Shown piece by piece: positions 1 through 7,723 of a stretch of DNA of 57,690 nt. This stretch comes from a virus. The notes under the pieces were generated by a model. It was not told the origin of the DNA. It was given only the letters and a program-made list of their open reading frames with translations, and ran no database searches. Each line of letters starts with the position of its first letter. The stretch's first letter is position 1. The position numbers and the translations under genes are program-made. The stretch covers positions 1 to 57,690 of IMG/VR virus record IMGVR_UViG_3300031240_000006. One strand, given 5' to 3'.

Positions 1-109
1 CCTGGCGAAGCTGACCGAGGAAGAGCGCAAGCGATTTTGGACCGGCAAGGACGACAAGCTGACGGCGCGCGCGAAGGTGTTCGTCGGGGGGCGGCGGGTG
101 AGCCGATGA
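1..109 (+). CDS. Sigma-like factor, 3' end (continues from the gene at 56921)
   Basis: This is the last 35 codons of the sigma-70 region 2-like gene that starts at 56921, repeated here because of the terminal overlap. The TGA stop at 107-109 overlaps the ATG of the next gene. See the entry at 56921-57559 for function. Confidence 0.85.
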   Translation, partial: LAKLTEEERKRFWTGKDDKLTARAKVFVGGRRVSR

Positions 110-240
110 GTCACGCGGGGCGACGCTTCCTGGAGGGGGTCGAGTTCGACGCCGGGGGTTATTACCTGGACGACGACCTGAGCATCATGCGCGATCACGC
201 AATCTGGCGTTACGGGCGGACGCTGCTCGATATGTCGCGG
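1..240. repeat. Direct terminal repeat, left copy
   Basis: Bases 1-240 match 57451-57690 except at one position: A at 113, C at 57563. The repeat covers the end of the sigma-like gene and most of the next small gene. A contig with identical ends is the usual sign of a circular or circularly permuted genome assembled past its join, giving about 57,450 bp of unique sequence. The mismatch changes His to Pro in the small protein starting at 106, so it is either strain variation or a sequencing error. Confidence 0.95.
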
Positions 241-261
241 CTACCCGAGTGGCGCCGATGA
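106..261 (+). CDS. Small protein of unknown function (51 aa)
   Basis: An ATG that overlaps the upstream stop (ATGA) opens a 51-codon frame rich in aromatic and acidic residues (GGYYLDDDLS). It sits in a chain of ATGA-coupled genes leading to the terminase, which supports it as a real gene. No family was recognised. The right-hand copy of the repeat encodes Pro in place of His at residue 3. Confidence 0.6.
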   Translation: MSHAGRRFLEGVEFDAGGYYLDDDLSIMRDHAIWRYGRTLLDMSRLPEWRR

Positions 262-401
262 GTCGGTTGGGTCGTCTCTATTGCATGTACGGAGACTTCT
301 CGACGGGCTACCCGTTGGTGCACCCTATCGCCGCATACCGGCGCATGGAGGACGACCTCCACTACCAGTTCCGTCTGCTCATCCTCGCCCTGGAGGTTTG
401 A
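258..401 (+). CDS. Small protein of unknown function (47 aa)
   Basis: The ATG at 258 overlaps the stop of the preceding gene and the frame runs 47 codons to TGA at 399-401, two bases before the terminase start. The tight ATGA coupling on both sides suggests a translationally linked gene. It has no signal peptide and no motif that I recognise. Confidence 0.55.
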   Translation: MSRLGRLYCMYGDFSTGYPLVHPIAAYRRMEDDLHYQFRLLILALEV

Positions 402-402
402 C

Positions 403-1917
403 GTGGGCCTGAAAGAAGAGCTGATCCTCTGCGACCGCGAGACGGTCAAGAACGGGTCCCTCAAGGACTTCATAAAGCTCGCCTGGCCCCAGGTCTTCCC
501 GAGCAGTCCGTTCAGCGACAACTGGCACATTGGCCTCATCGCGGAGCACTACGAGGCGTGTTTCCGGGGGGAGATCCGCGAGCTCGTCGTCAACGTCCCG
601 CCGGGCGGCTCGAAGAGCTCCACAACCTCCGTCCTCTTTCCCGCGTGGGGTTGGGCGAAGGCGCCGGGCCGGTCCTGGATCTTCGCGGCGTACGGCCAAA
701 AGATCACGCGCCGCGACGCCGGCATGTGGCTCGCGCTCATCCAGTCCCCCTGGTTCCAGGCGCGTTGGGGCGAGGGCTTCAAGATCCCCTCGGTCCCCGC
801 CATCGACCTGATCAAGAACGACAAGGGCGGCTTCCGTCTCGGCACGACCCCAGGCGGCGAGGTCACTGGCTTCCACGCCAACTACCAGGTCATCGACGAC
901 CCGAACAAGCCCGAGGAGCTCACACCGGTCGGACTCCAGAATACCAAGGACTGGATGAGCCGCACCATGGGCTCCCGCTGGCGACGGCCGCCGGAGGTGA
1001 ATGCCCTCATTTGCATTATGCAAAGGCTCCACTGCGACGACCTCTCGAGCCTCCTCCTCGAGCGGGGCGCGGTGCACATCTGCCTACCCGCCAATTTCGA
1101 CCCAGACCGCCGAACGGTGACGACCTGGGGCAAGGACCCTCGGACGACGCGCGGCGAGCTCCTGGACCCCGTCAGGCTCCCCCAGCACCTGATCGAGGAG
1201 ATGAGCCGCAACCTCGGGGGCCTCAACGCCTCCGCGCAGCTCCAGCAGGACCCCGTCCCCGAGGGCGGCGCCGTCTTCAAGCGGGAGCACCTGCGCTTCT
1301 GGTCGACGAACCTCCAGACGGTCGTTGACGGCGTCAAATTCGCAGACGGCAAAAGTTATTTGTGCGTCGAGAAGCCGCCTCAATTTGACCAGCAAATATG
1401 CTCCTGGGATTGCGCCTTCAAGGACGAGAACGTCAACGATTTCGTGGCTGGGCAGTGCTGGGGCCGGTGTGGGGCGGACTTCTTTCTCCTCGACCAGATC
1501 CACGGTCATTTGAACTTTGGCGCAACGCAGCGTGCTGTAATTTTACTGGCATCGCGCCAACCGGGCGCTACAACGAAGCTCGTCGAGGATAAAGCAAACG
1601 GAACCGCGATAATAGAGACCCTAAATAAGACGGTGCCGGGCCTGGTCGCCGTCGACCCACGCGGGGGTAAATTGAGCCGGGCATCGGCCGCGTCGGGTTT
1701 CGCGGAGGCGGGGAACGTGTACCTGCCTGACCCCGGCATGCCGGGTTTCGAGTGGGTCGAGCGTCTGTTCATCCCGGAGTGGCTGGGTTTCCCCCGGTCC
1801 AAGAAGGATGATCAGGTCGACGCGGCGACGCAGGCACTGCTCTACCTACAGGAGCATACAAGCTGGATGCGATCGGCAATGAAAGAAGTGCGCAAAGCCC
1901 TTGGAACAGACTTCTAA
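403..1917 (+). CDS. terL: Terminase large subunit (ATPase/nuclease)
   Basis: This is the motor that pumps DNA into the prohead and cuts concatemers. The 504-residue protein has an N-terminal ATPase with a Walker A variant PPGGSKSS (about 66-73) and a Walker B region YQVIDDPNKP (161-170). The C-terminal RNase H-like nuclease shows three acidic patches: SWDCAFKDEN (D336), VEDKANG (E395/D396) and DDQVDAATQA (D470/D473). The length is normal for the family. Translation probably starts at GTG 403, close behind the preceding stop. An HNH gene overlaps its last 17 bases. No small subunit lies directly upstream; a candidate is at 7259. Confidence 0.96.
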   Translation: MGLKEELILCDRETVKNGSLKDFIKLAWPQVFPSSPFSDNWHIGLIAEHYEACFRGEIRELVVNVPPGGSKSSTTSVLFPAWGWAKAPGRSWIFAAYGQKITRRDAGMWLALIQSPWFQARWGEGFKIPSVPAIDLIKNDKGGFRLGTTPGGEVTGFHANYQVIDDPNKPEELTPVGLQNTKDWMSRTMGSRWRRPPEVNALICIMQRLHCDDLSSLLLERGAVHICLPANFDPDRRTVTTWGKDPRTTRGELLDPVRLPQHLIEEMSRNLGGLNASAQLQQDPVPEGGAVFKREHLRFWSTNLQTVVDGVKFADGKSYLCVEKPPQFDQQICSWDCAFKDENVNDFVAGQCWGRCGADFFLLDQIHGHLNFGATQRAVILLASRQPGATTKLVEDKANGTAIIETLNKTVPGLVAVDPRGGKLSRASAASGFAEAGNVYLPDPGMPGFEWVERLFIPEWLGFPRSKKDDQVDAATQALLYLQEHTSWMRSAMKEVRKALGTDF

Positions 1918-2386
1918 AAAGTGCGCGCAGTGCGGAGAGAATAAGCCCCTTACCGCGTTCTATCCGTATCGGATCACGTCCGGAACGACCGGGAAGCTCT
2001 GCGAAGGTTACCGCTCCGTTTGCAGGGCCTGCGTCAGCCGTAATCAACACGCCGAGTATCGTAAGCCCGGCGGCGCGGACCTAAAACGTGGACAACGTCT
2101 TCAGCGCGTCTACGGCATCTCGATCGAGGATCGTCGTGCGATGTTCGCTGCGCAGGGCGGCCTCTGCAAGCTTTGCGGGGAAGCGATGTTGCTCGAGGGC
2201 ACGCGCGGGGCTTCGGCGGCTGTCGATCACTGTCACAAGACTGACAACGTGCGCGGGCTTGTTCACTTCGACTGCAATCGAGGGCTCGGCTTCTTCAAGG
2301 ACGACCCCGAGAAGCTCCGCAGGGCCGCCGCCTACATAGAGGCCGCCATGGCCGCGGTGCGCAAAGAGCTCAACGGCGTCACTTAG
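1901..2386 (+). CDS. HNH endonuclease, endonuclease VII-like (free-standing homing type)
   Basis: The 161-residue protein has an N-terminal zinc ribbon (CAQCGENK, then CRAC) and a C-terminal recombination endonuclease VII-like HNH fold: QGGLCKLCGE, then VDHCHKTDNVRGL, then DCNRGLGF. The four cysteines bind the structural zinc and the DHCH segment is the catalytic part. A TTG at 1901 inside the terminase frame is the only start that keeps the first Cys pair. The 17-base overlap with terL fits a late insertion at a gene junction. It is one of eight HNH genes here. Confidence 0.88.
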   Translation: MEQTSKKCAQCGENKPLTAFYPYRITSGTTGKLCEGYRSVCRACVSRNQHAEYRKPGGADLKRGQRLQRVYGISIEDRRAMFAAQGGLCKLCGEAMLLEGTRGASAAVDHCHKTDNVRGLVHFDCNRGLGFFKDDPEKLRRAAAYIEAAMAAVRKELNGVT

Positions 2387-2404
2387 TCAAAAAGCTAATC
2401 ACCA

Positions 2405-2412
2405 CTAATTAG
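2405..2412. promoter_or_regulatory. CTAATTAG palindrome upstream of 2453
   Basis: This 8-bp perfect palindrome lies in the 66-base gap after the HNH gene, about 40 bases before the ATG at 2453. The same core is found before several other genes, for example at 4221, 38656, 39426 and 49384. It could be an operator or promoter element; the function is inferred only from position and recurrence. Confidence 0.35.
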
Positions 2413-2452
2413 AACGGTAAATAGCCGGGTTCACCGCCGGCCAAGAGGCACC

Positions 2453-2839
2453 ATGTTTACTGACGATATTACGTCTGAAATCCAAGATCTGTTCAACGAC
2501 TTCCAGGGCCAGTTCGAGGACGACCTCAAAGCCGAGCTCACGCTGGGCACCGCCACGGGCCCGAACGCCGGCTTCCGCGCCTTCAATCCCAACCCGCCGA
2601 AGACCCCCGAGCGGCTCGCGCAGATCAGGAAGAGCGTCGCCACGATCGCCAACCGCGACATCCTCGAGCGCCTCCAGGCAGGCGAGCGTCCGAAGAAGTG
2701 GGGCAAGCGCTGGGTCGCCGCCGCGAACATGCTCGGCATCGACGTCCCCGCCCCCACGGGCAAGAACACGCGCAAGAGCTGGGTCGCCGCGACCGCCAAC
2801 GCGCTCGTCACCTGCGGCGCCCCGGGAGGTGTTTCGTGA
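2453..2839 (+). CDS. Protein of unknown function (128 aa)
   Basis: The ATG at 2453 follows a GAGG ribosome-binding site. The protein has an acidic N terminus (DDITSEIQDLF) and a basic, Trp-containing C-terminal half (KKWGKRWVAAANMLGI), with no signal peptide and no Cys pairs beyond one residue near the end. It lies between the terminase/HNH pair and a metzincin, and its stop overlaps the metzincin GTG. I do not recognise the family. Confidence 0.75.
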   Translation: MFTDDITSEIQDLFNDFQGQFEDDLKAELTLGTATGPNAGFRAFNPNPPKTPERLAQIRKSVATIANRDILERLQAGERPKKWGKRWVAAANMLGIDVPAPTGKNTRKSWVAATANALVTCGAPGGVS

Positions 2840-3528
2840 TCCTCGAATACTGCCCCCAGTGCTGCCGGATGACCGAGACCCGCTCCGGCCACTGCCGCGA
2901 TTGCGGGCGCGCGCGACAAGTCTTCTCCCTCCCGAAGTGGCCCCGCCCGTGGGCGCAAGTCGGCCGGACGCTGAGCTACATCGTCGCGGGCGCGCTCGCG
3001 GGGGCGTTCTTCGGCCCGTGCATCGGTTGCGCGGCGCCAATCGAACTCGACCATGGGCGCGCTCAGCCTACCGAGTACGAGGTGCACATATCACCGTCGT
3101 TCAGCGTCTCGAGCACCTTGAACGCCACGATCGCCGTCAACGACTGGGAGGAAACGACGGGCGTCATCTTGACGACATCGTTCGACGACGAGACCTGTCC
3201 GCCCGTGAGCGCGTGCTTTCACATCGCCCCGCAGGACCAGCCGATGACGTCGACGGACTGCAAAAACTCAGAGCCGGGCATCGTCGGATGCACGTACGAT
3301 CATGGGCACGAGATAGCGGTGGCGTCATCGCTGGACGACGGGACGCAGCTCCACGTCATGCGGCACGAGATGGGTCACGCGCTCGGCCTGCACCACACCG
3401 TCGAGCTGGACTCGCTCATGTACTACTCGACCGCGGGCTCGCCGACGATCACGGGCATCGACGTGGCTCAGTACGACTGGCTCCGAGGCGGCCCCGCGGG
3501 CGGCTTCGAACTGGATACGGAGCACTGA
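2836..3528 (+). CDS. Metzincin-type zinc metalloprotease with N-terminal zinc ribbon and TM segment
   Basis: The zinc-binding signature HEMGHALGLHH (177-187) and the Met-turn LMYYS (194-198) place this 230-residue protein among the matrixin-like metzincins. A CPQCC...CRDCG zinc ribbon opens the protein and a hydrophobic segment (about 47-63) follows. The catalytic domain would therefore face the periplasm or cell surface if the segment is an anchor. GTG 2836 overlaps the upstream stop (GTGA), which favours it over the upstream in-frame ATG at 2698. A second metzincin is at 38862. Possible roles are cleaving a host envelope protein or a virion protein; neither can be told from sequence. Confidence 0.88.
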   Translation: MILEYCPQCCRMTETRSGHCRDCGRARQVFSLPKWPRPWAQVGRTLSYIVAGALAGAFFGPCIGCAAPIELDHGRAQPTEYEVHISPSFSVSSTLNATIAVNDWEETTGVILTTSFDDETCPPVSACFHIAPQDQPMTSTDCKNSEPGIVGCTYDHGHEIAVASSLDDGTQLHVMRHEMGHALGLHHTVELDSLMYYSTAGSPTITGIDVAQYDWLRGGPAGGFELDTEH

Positions 3529-3529
3529 C

Positions 3530-3811
3530 ATGCTCGACCTACACGAGGGTGTGCTGACGCTGTTTGCAGAAGCGTCGAGCATGCGAGGGCATACGGAGTG
3601 GGAGGACCTCGGGTCCAGCAGCGGCTTCCGGGTCGACGTCGCCTCGAAGATGGGCGGCATGCGCGGCGGGCGAGCGACGAGGGCGACGAGGGCGCCGAGG
3701 GTGAAGGTGCGGCGGTGCGTGATGTGCGGCCGGACGGACTACCAGCACGAGACGCTCGGCGGGTGCGGCCTCGGACCGGCGCCGACGCTCGTGCTGAAGG
3801 CGGTCGCGTGA
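3530..3811 (+). CDS. Small basic protein with a CxxC pair (93 aa)
   Basis: It starts one base after the protease stop. The middle is a run of Arg/Ala/Thr (about residues 43-57), then VRRCVMCGRTDY, a single CxxC that could form half a zinc site with later Cys/His. Function is unknown. It belongs to a group of small Cys-pair proteins in this genome. Confidence 0.6.
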   Translation: MLDLHEGVLTLFAEASSMRGHTEWEDLGSSSGFRVDVASKMGGMRGGRATRATRAPRVKVRRCVMCGRTDYQHETLGGCGLGPAPTLVLKAVA

Positions 3812-3978
3812 TGGGCTGCATATACTGCGAAGACACCGGCTTGGCCGCGTGCGACGAGTGCGGCGGCGAGGGCTGGATCTTCCGCATGGAAGACGACGGC
3901 CACGATTCCGAGTGGAAGTGCGACGAGTGCCTCGGCTCGGGCGTGCTCCGGTGCGACTGCCCGGCAGGTGAAATATGA
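3811..3978 (+). CDS. DnaJ-type cysteine-rich zinc-binding microprotein (55 aa)
   Basis: Four CxxC-like units follow each other: CIYCEDTG, CDECGGEG, CDECLGSG and CDCPAGE. Three match the CxxCxGxG repeat of the DnaJ cysteine-rich domain, so the protein should bind two zinc ions. There is no J domain. ATG 3811 or GTG 3808 both overlap the upstream stop. Isolated CxxCxGxG proteins can act as adaptors; its partner here is unknown. Confidence 0.75.
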   Translation: MGCIYCEDTGLAACDECGGEGWIFRMEDDGHDSEWKCDECLGSGVLRCDCPAGEI

Positions 3979-4223
3979 ACCCCCGGCGGCGACGCATCCG
4001 GCGGCTCGCGCGGAAGGCCCGGAAGTTCCTCGAGAGGTTCCGCCAGGTGTCGAAGCGCCTGCGCAAGCTGAAGACGTACGACGCGAAACACGTCACGGTG
4101 GGGGTGAACGGGGTCGCATTCACGTTCGATAACGTGGAGTACGTCGACGCATATTCGTTGGGGCGCATATATACACCGAGAAAAAACTCGATGTCGGCGT
4201 ATTTCGGGCTTGACCAGGGCTAA
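3975..4223 (+). CDS. Small Arg/Lys-rich protein (82 aa)
   Basis: The ATG overlaps the upstream stop (ATGA). The first 35 residues are strongly basic (NPRRRRIRRLARKARKFLE), suggesting nucleic-acid binding, and the second half is neutral and beta-rich. The 3' part of the gene, 4150-4198, is a diverged copy of a sequence found in the non-coding region at 36805-36857. Function unknown. Confidence 0.65.
   Translation: MNPRRRRIRRLARKARKFLERFRQVSKRLRKLKTYDAKHVTVGVNGVAFTFDNVEYVDAYSLGRIYTPRKNSMSAYFGLDQG
4161..4198. repeat. Dispersed repeat, copy 1 (imperfect hairpin)
   Basis: This segment matches 36821-36856 with a 2-base insertion and one substitution. It holds the inverted repeat ACACCGAG / CTCGATGT around an A6 loop, with one mismatch in this copy. 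It lies within the coding sequence of the 82-aa protein. The other copy forms a perfect 8-bp stem. Confidence 0.7.
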
Positions 4224-4228
4224 TTAGC
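4219..4228. promoter_or_regulatory. GCTAATTAGC palindrome upstream of the ParB-like gene
   Basis: A 10-bp perfect palindrome overlaps the stop codon of the preceding gene, 30 bases before ATG 4258. It shares the CTAATTAG core with sites at 2405, 38656, 39426 and 49384. An operator role is inferred. Confidence 0.4.
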
Positions 4229-4257
4229 TGTCAGAATACTCAAACAAGGAGACGATC

Positions 4258-5154
4258 ATGCAAACAATGACGAATGGTAGCGGCCATAAGACCCACATCA
4301 CGAATGCACAAGGAGTGCCCGTGCCCGACTTCGCGGACAGACTTCAGACGTATCTTACACGGGGCCAACGAGAAACCTTCGTCGTCCAAGAAGCTATCGG
4401 CCCGTACGAGGCGGAAACCCTCAAGAAGCTCAATACGGCAAACTTCCGAAAGGAGCGCAAGCAGCAAACAGCGATGTACGTGCGAGACATGCGCGCTGGC
4501 AACTGGACGCTATCCGACCCCATCTCGGTCAGTGCGGGGGGCGTCTTGATCAACGGCCAGCATCGACTGAGTGCGGTTATCAAAAGCGGAGTGACTATCC
4601 CTGTCATGCTCGCCTTTGGTATGCCTCTCGCCGCAGCCAAACACTTCGACCAGCCGCTCGTCCGGACGCAAGCACAAGTGCTGGACTTGCCGCCTAAGAC
4701 GGTGGCGGTCGTTAGGGCTGTCGCCAGAATTCGGGACGGTCTGCCGGCGGCCTACAAGGGCATGACGGTCGACGAAGTCGGCGAGGCGGCGATGAACCTG
4801 AGCGCGGAGCTGTCGGCGCTGCAGACGTATTATCAGCAGGATTTTGCGGCCTGCATGTGGGGAGCGGTGGCCGCGGTCTTCTACAAGAACCCCGGGTCTG
4901 TCACCGATTTCGCACGCACGCTGATCGAAGGGGCGCAACCAGGTACTACGGCGCACACGCTTCGCGACTATCTCCTTCGCACCAAAGTCGTTAGCGGCGG
5001 CAATAGCGGCGGGCGAGAGAGCACCGTCGCAACCACGCAAAAGACGCTGTACGCCTTGCGCTCGCACCTGTCGGGCGGCCCGGCGATCACGAAGTTGCAA
5101 TCGCGCGACGACACATCGATCGTCGTAGCGTGGGCAAATTCGGGTGTGAAGTAG
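4258..5154 (+). CDS. ParB/sulfiredoxin-fold protein
   Basis: The 298-residue protein has the ParB/Srx-type motif GGVLINGQHRLSAVIKSG (about 94-111), in which the NGQHR segment binds nucleotide in this fold. The C-terminal part has no recognised HTH. Phage members of this superfamily are usually annotated as ParB-like nuclease-domain proteins and may act in DNA modification or regulation rather than partition; no parA gene is present. The start has a clear AAGGAG site 7 bases upstream. It is the last gene of the early plus-strand run and converges with the portal gene. Confidence 0.75.
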   Translation: MQTMTNGSGHKTHITNAQGVPVPDFADRLQTYLTRGQRETFVVQEAIGPYEAETLKKLNTANFRKERKQQTAMYVRDMRAGNWTLSDPISVSAGGVLINGQHRLSAVIKSGVTIPVMLAFGMPLAAAKHFDQPLVRTQAQVLDLPPKTVAVVRAVARIRDGLPAAYKGMTVDEVGEAAMNLSAELSALQTYYQQDFAACMWGAVAAVFYKNPGSVTDFARTLIEGAQPGTTAHTLRDYLLRTKVVSGGNSGGRESTVATTQKTLYALRSHLSGGPAITKLQSRDDTSIVVAWANSGVK

Positions 5155-5156
5155 GT

Positions 5157-7019
5157 CTACTTCGAGGTCGAAGGCGGACCCTTCGCATCCACCGCCTTCG
5201 ACTTGATCTCCAGCTCCTGCTTCTTCGCGTCCTGGTCCGCCTGGAACTTCTCGGCTCCGCTCGGTGCCAGTTGTGCCGTCGCCAGCTTCGCGCGTCGGAG
5301 GTCGCCCTGGATCTCGGTGTCGAGGTGCAGGTCCCCGCTCCTGAAGCGGCTCATCGCGACTTCCTCGGGGAGCAGCGTCCCGTTCGCGATGTACTTGTCG
5401 TCGGCCTGGGCCATGTTCCAGCGGATCGTGCTTTGCTCAAGTTCGCTCGGCGCATAGAGCTTGTGCCACGTGAACTCCAGGCCACCGTCGGGCAGCTTGC
5501 CTTTGCACGGGGAGTCCTTCGCGGCGCAGATGAGCGAGTAGAGCCGCTCGAGTTTCGGCTGGACCTCGTTCACCTGGTCGCCGGCGATCATGTCGTAGAA
5601 GCGCCGGAAGTCCGCGTCGCCCGTCGCATTGAGTCCGCTCGGCTCGCGGCCGAAGAGGATCGCGACCGGCATCTCGGCGGCGGCGGCCATGCGGAGCATC
5701 ATGTTCTCGAGGACGTCGTCCACTCCGGTCAGCGGCGTCGCGACCCGCTCGAAGGCTTCGTTCTCCGCGTCGAGCATGATCATGCGCGTCGTGCTTCGCT
5801 GCATGTCGACGAGCTGCATCCGGGTCTGAAGCGTCTTCTGGTCGTTAGAGATGAGCTGCGCCAGGCCGTTGATCTTCATCACCGCTTGCGACAGGTCGCT
5901 CATCAGGTTGGCGACGCTCTGGAAGCTCATATCGAACTGCCGCATCACGTCGTACGCCGATTGCAGCCGCGACAGGGTCCAGCCCGCGAGCCGCCGGCGC
6001 ATGAAGAGGTCCACGGGCTCGCCGTCGAACCGAATGACCCGCGACTCGTGGACCAGGCTGTTGTCCTGGTTTCCGAACGGGTTGATGATGTTGTAGACCT
6101 CGACCTCGCCGTACTTCGGCCCGATCGTTTCGTAATACGACTGCGCAACGATGAAGCGCCGGTCGATCCACGTCAGGTACTTGAACGAGCGGATGTTCTC
6201 CTCGTTGACCGGCGTCGACATGTCCGCCCCGTCGTCGAGGCCCATGATCAGGAGTCCACCGCCGTACAGGCCGCCGAAGATGCACGCCTCCAGGAAGCGC
6301 GCCCTAATTTGCAGGGGCTTCGCGTAAAGTTCGACCGCCTTCGCGAGGTCCGCCTTGCCCGCTTGGTCTCCGGGGTTCGGGTCGACGCTGCCGGGCTTCG
6401 GGGGGTCGGCGATGGCGGTCGCTGCGGGGCCTGCGGGGCCGCTCTCGCCCTCGTCACTCACCGGTGCGGCCAGGGTCGGTCCTGCGTCGTCCGTGCGCGG
6501 CTTGGGGGCGCCAGGGGGCGGCGTACCACCAGGGGGCGGCGCGGCGGCGGGGGCCTTGGCGGCGGCGTCCGCGAGGGCGGCCTTCGGGTCGTCGGGACCG
6601 GGGGCGCCCGGGAAGGCGAGTATCCACCCGCGCCGAAACATCTCTTTCGCCTTGGCGCCGACGATGCGCTTCGCCAGGTCGTTGCCGTTCCAGAGCGCGC
6701 TCAGCTCCGCGTCCGGCAGGCGGTGCGGCTCGCGGAACTCCCCGTGCGTGACCTTGTCGCGGCCCGTGCCGTGGCCCGTGAGGGGGTTGACCCAGCCGCC
6801 TTGGTAGTGACCGCCACCGTTGCCGCCGATCAGGCCGTTGAGGAGGGAGTCGTTGCGGACGCCGGCGAAATAGCTGTCGGGGATGGCGCCGAGTTCGCGG
6901 AGGGATTGCGTCGACGGCGGCGCGACCGAGGGGGCCCATTGGAAGTCGCCGGCGGGCGGCCCGGGGGGCAATTGCGGGGCGGGGGCGGCGGGCGATTTAC
7001 GAAACCAGGGGAGGCGCAC
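5157..7019 (-). CDS. Portal protein (DUF1073 / Phage_portal_3 family)
   Basis: This is the dodecameric ring at the capsid vertex through which DNA passes. The 620-residue protein carries the family hallmark GREPSGLNATGDADFRRFYD and the core segment LEACIFGGLYGGGLLIMGLD. A Pro/Ala/Gly-rich, disordered-looking stretch (about residues 135-225) is inserted between the N-terminal part and the core, which is unusual. Translation starts at GTG 7019; GGCTAAAAT lies exactly 5 bases upstream. It is alone on the minus strand between two plus-strand runs. Confidence 0.9.
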   Translation of the reverse strand: MRLPWFRKSPAAPAPQLPPGPPAGDFQWAPSVAPPSTQSLRELGAIPDSYFAGVRNDSLLNGLIGGNGGGHYQGGWVNPLTGHGTGRDKVTHGEFREPHRLPDAELSALWNGNDLAKRIVGAKAKEMFRRGWILAFPGAPGPDDPKAALADAAAKAPAAAPPPGGTPPPGAPKPRTDDAGPTLAAPVSDEGESGPAGPAATAIADPPKPGSVDPNPGDQAGKADLAKAVELYAKPLQIRARFLEACIFGGLYGGGLLIMGLDDGADMSTPVNEENIRSFKYLTWIDRRFIVAQSYYETIGPKYGEVEVYNIINPFGNQDNSLVHESRVIRFDGEPVDLFMRRRLAGWTLSRLQSAYDVMRQFDMSFQSVANLMSDLSQAVMKINGLAQLISNDQKTLQTRMQLVDMQRSTTRMIMLDAENEAFERVATPLTGVDDVLENMMLRMAAAAEMPVAILFGREPSGLNATGDADFRRFYDMIAGDQVNEVQPKLERLYSLICAAKDSPCKGKLPDGGLEFTWHKLYAPSELEQSTIRWNMAQADDKYIANGTLLPEEVAMSRFRSGDLHLDTEIQGDLRRAKLATAQLAPSGAEKFQADQDAKKQELEIKSKAVDAKGPPSTSK

Positions 7020-7024
7020 CTCCT

Positions 7025-7033
7025 ATTTTAGCC
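7025..7033 (-). promoter_or_regulatory. GGCTAAAAT start-proximal promoter element (portal)
   Basis: On the minus strand the motif is followed by 5 bases (AGGAG) and then the portal GTG. With the copy at 7043-7051 it forms an inverted pair between divergent genes. TAAAAT resembles a -10 hexamer; transcription starting 5-7 bases on would give a leaderless message. Confidence 0.6.
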
Positions 7034-7042
7034 TGCGTCGGG

Positions 7043-7051
7043 GGCTAAAAT
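7043..7051 (+). promoter_or_regulatory. GGCTAAAAT start-proximal promoter element (HTH gene)
   Basis: The motif is followed by CCCTC and then ATG 7057. It faces away from the copy at 7025-7033 with 9 bases between them. There is no Shine-Dalgarno sequence before this ATG, consistent with a leaderless transcript. Confidence 0.6.
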
Positions 7052-7056
7052 CCCTC

Positions 7057-7272
7057 ATGGCTGCTAGCAAGGTGAAGGCCCCCGTCCAGATGCGCGTCCC
7101 CTCGATGGCGGAAGTCCGCGCCCGGCGCATTCACGAGCTGCGCGCACGCACGGTGAACGGCATCGCGATGAGCTACCAGCAAATTGCCGCCATATGTGGC
7201 TGCTCAATTTCCACGGTGGCGAACGTCCTCACGGGCCGCACGCACGCGGACGTCACTGATGTCAACTTCTGA
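7057..7272 (+). CDS. Helix-turn-helix DNA-binding protein (71 aa)
   Basis: A helix-turn-helix is clear in the middle: SYQQIAAICGCSISTVANVL, where the second helix would contact DNA. ATG 7057 is preferred because it lies exactly 5 bases after GGCTAAAAT. The stop overlaps the next gene by 14 bases. It may be a regulator of the divergent portal promoter, or the DNA-binding half of a small terminase together with the next gene. Confidence 0.75.
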   Translation: MAASKVKAPVQMRVPSMAEVRARRIHELRARTVNGIAMSYQQIAAICGCSISTVANVLTGRTHADVTDVNF

Positions 7273-7702
7273 CAAGGCGTCCCGCGAGGTCGTCGTCTGG
7301 CGGCCCCTGCACGAGCGGCCGGAGTTCAAGGCGAAAGAGGCTGAGAAGGCCCAGGTCGCCGCGGTGAAGACGGCGAAGAACGACGAGGCGCTGGCGAAGG
7401 CGCAGGCGAACGAGGAGTACCACCGGATGAACACGGCGGCGCGCAAGCTCGTCGTGACCCAGCTCGAGAAGCTCCTCGACCTCGCGCAGGACCCCGACTA
7501 CGCGCACGCCCCCGGGCCCCTGGACATCAAGGACCTGATCAGGCTGGCGGCGATGGTGGCCAACGAGCACCGGCTCAACCACGGCCTGGCGACGGCGAAC
7601 ATCGCACACGCGGTCACGAGCAATGTGGACTTCAGCAAGTTCAGCCAGGCCGAGCGGGACTTGTGGCGGGAGCTGGCGGTAAAGGCCGGCGCCGAGGAGT
7701 AA
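7259..7702 (+). CDS. Helical protein, possible terminase small subunit component
   Basis: The 147-residue protein is Ala/Lys/Glu-rich and mostly helical, with EKAQVAAVKTAKNDEAL, LEKLLDLAQDPD and a C-terminal NVDFSKFSQAERDLWREL. The last segment resembles the end of some small terminase subunits. It overlaps the HTH gene by 14 bases, so the two products may work together. No other small terminase candidate is apparent. The assignment is tentative; a scaffold or regulator is also possible. Confidence 0.45.
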   Translation: MSTSDKASREVVVWRPLHERPEFKAKEAEKAQVAAVKTAKNDEALAKAQANEEYHRMNTAARKLVVTQLEKLLDLAQDPDYAHAPGPLDIKDLIRLAAMVANEHRLNHGLATANIAHAVTSNVDFSKFSQAERDLWRELAVKAGAEE

Positions 7703-7718
7703 TTAGCTAATCGGCATA
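7701..7718 (+). promoter_or_regulatory. AATTAGCTAATCGGCATA element
   Basis: This 18-base sequence matches 53138-53155 at 17 positions. Both copies lie 4-5 bases before an ATG (7724 and 53160) and contain the palindrome TTAGCTAA. There is no Shine-Dalgarno sequence after it. It looks like a shared promoter or operator for two distant genes. Confidence 0.5.
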
Positions 7719-7723
7719 TAGTA

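Noticed and set aside
5148-5163. Inverted repeat GAAGTAG-GT-CTACTTC as a bidirectional terminator
   Set aside because: The 2-base loop is too short for a stable RNA hairpin and there is no T-run; it contains the two facing stop codons.
5130-7031. Long plus-strand open frame of 633 codons
   Set aside because: It is the antisense shadow of the portal gene; Arg/Leu/Val/Asp-rich composition is typical of GC-rich antisense frames.
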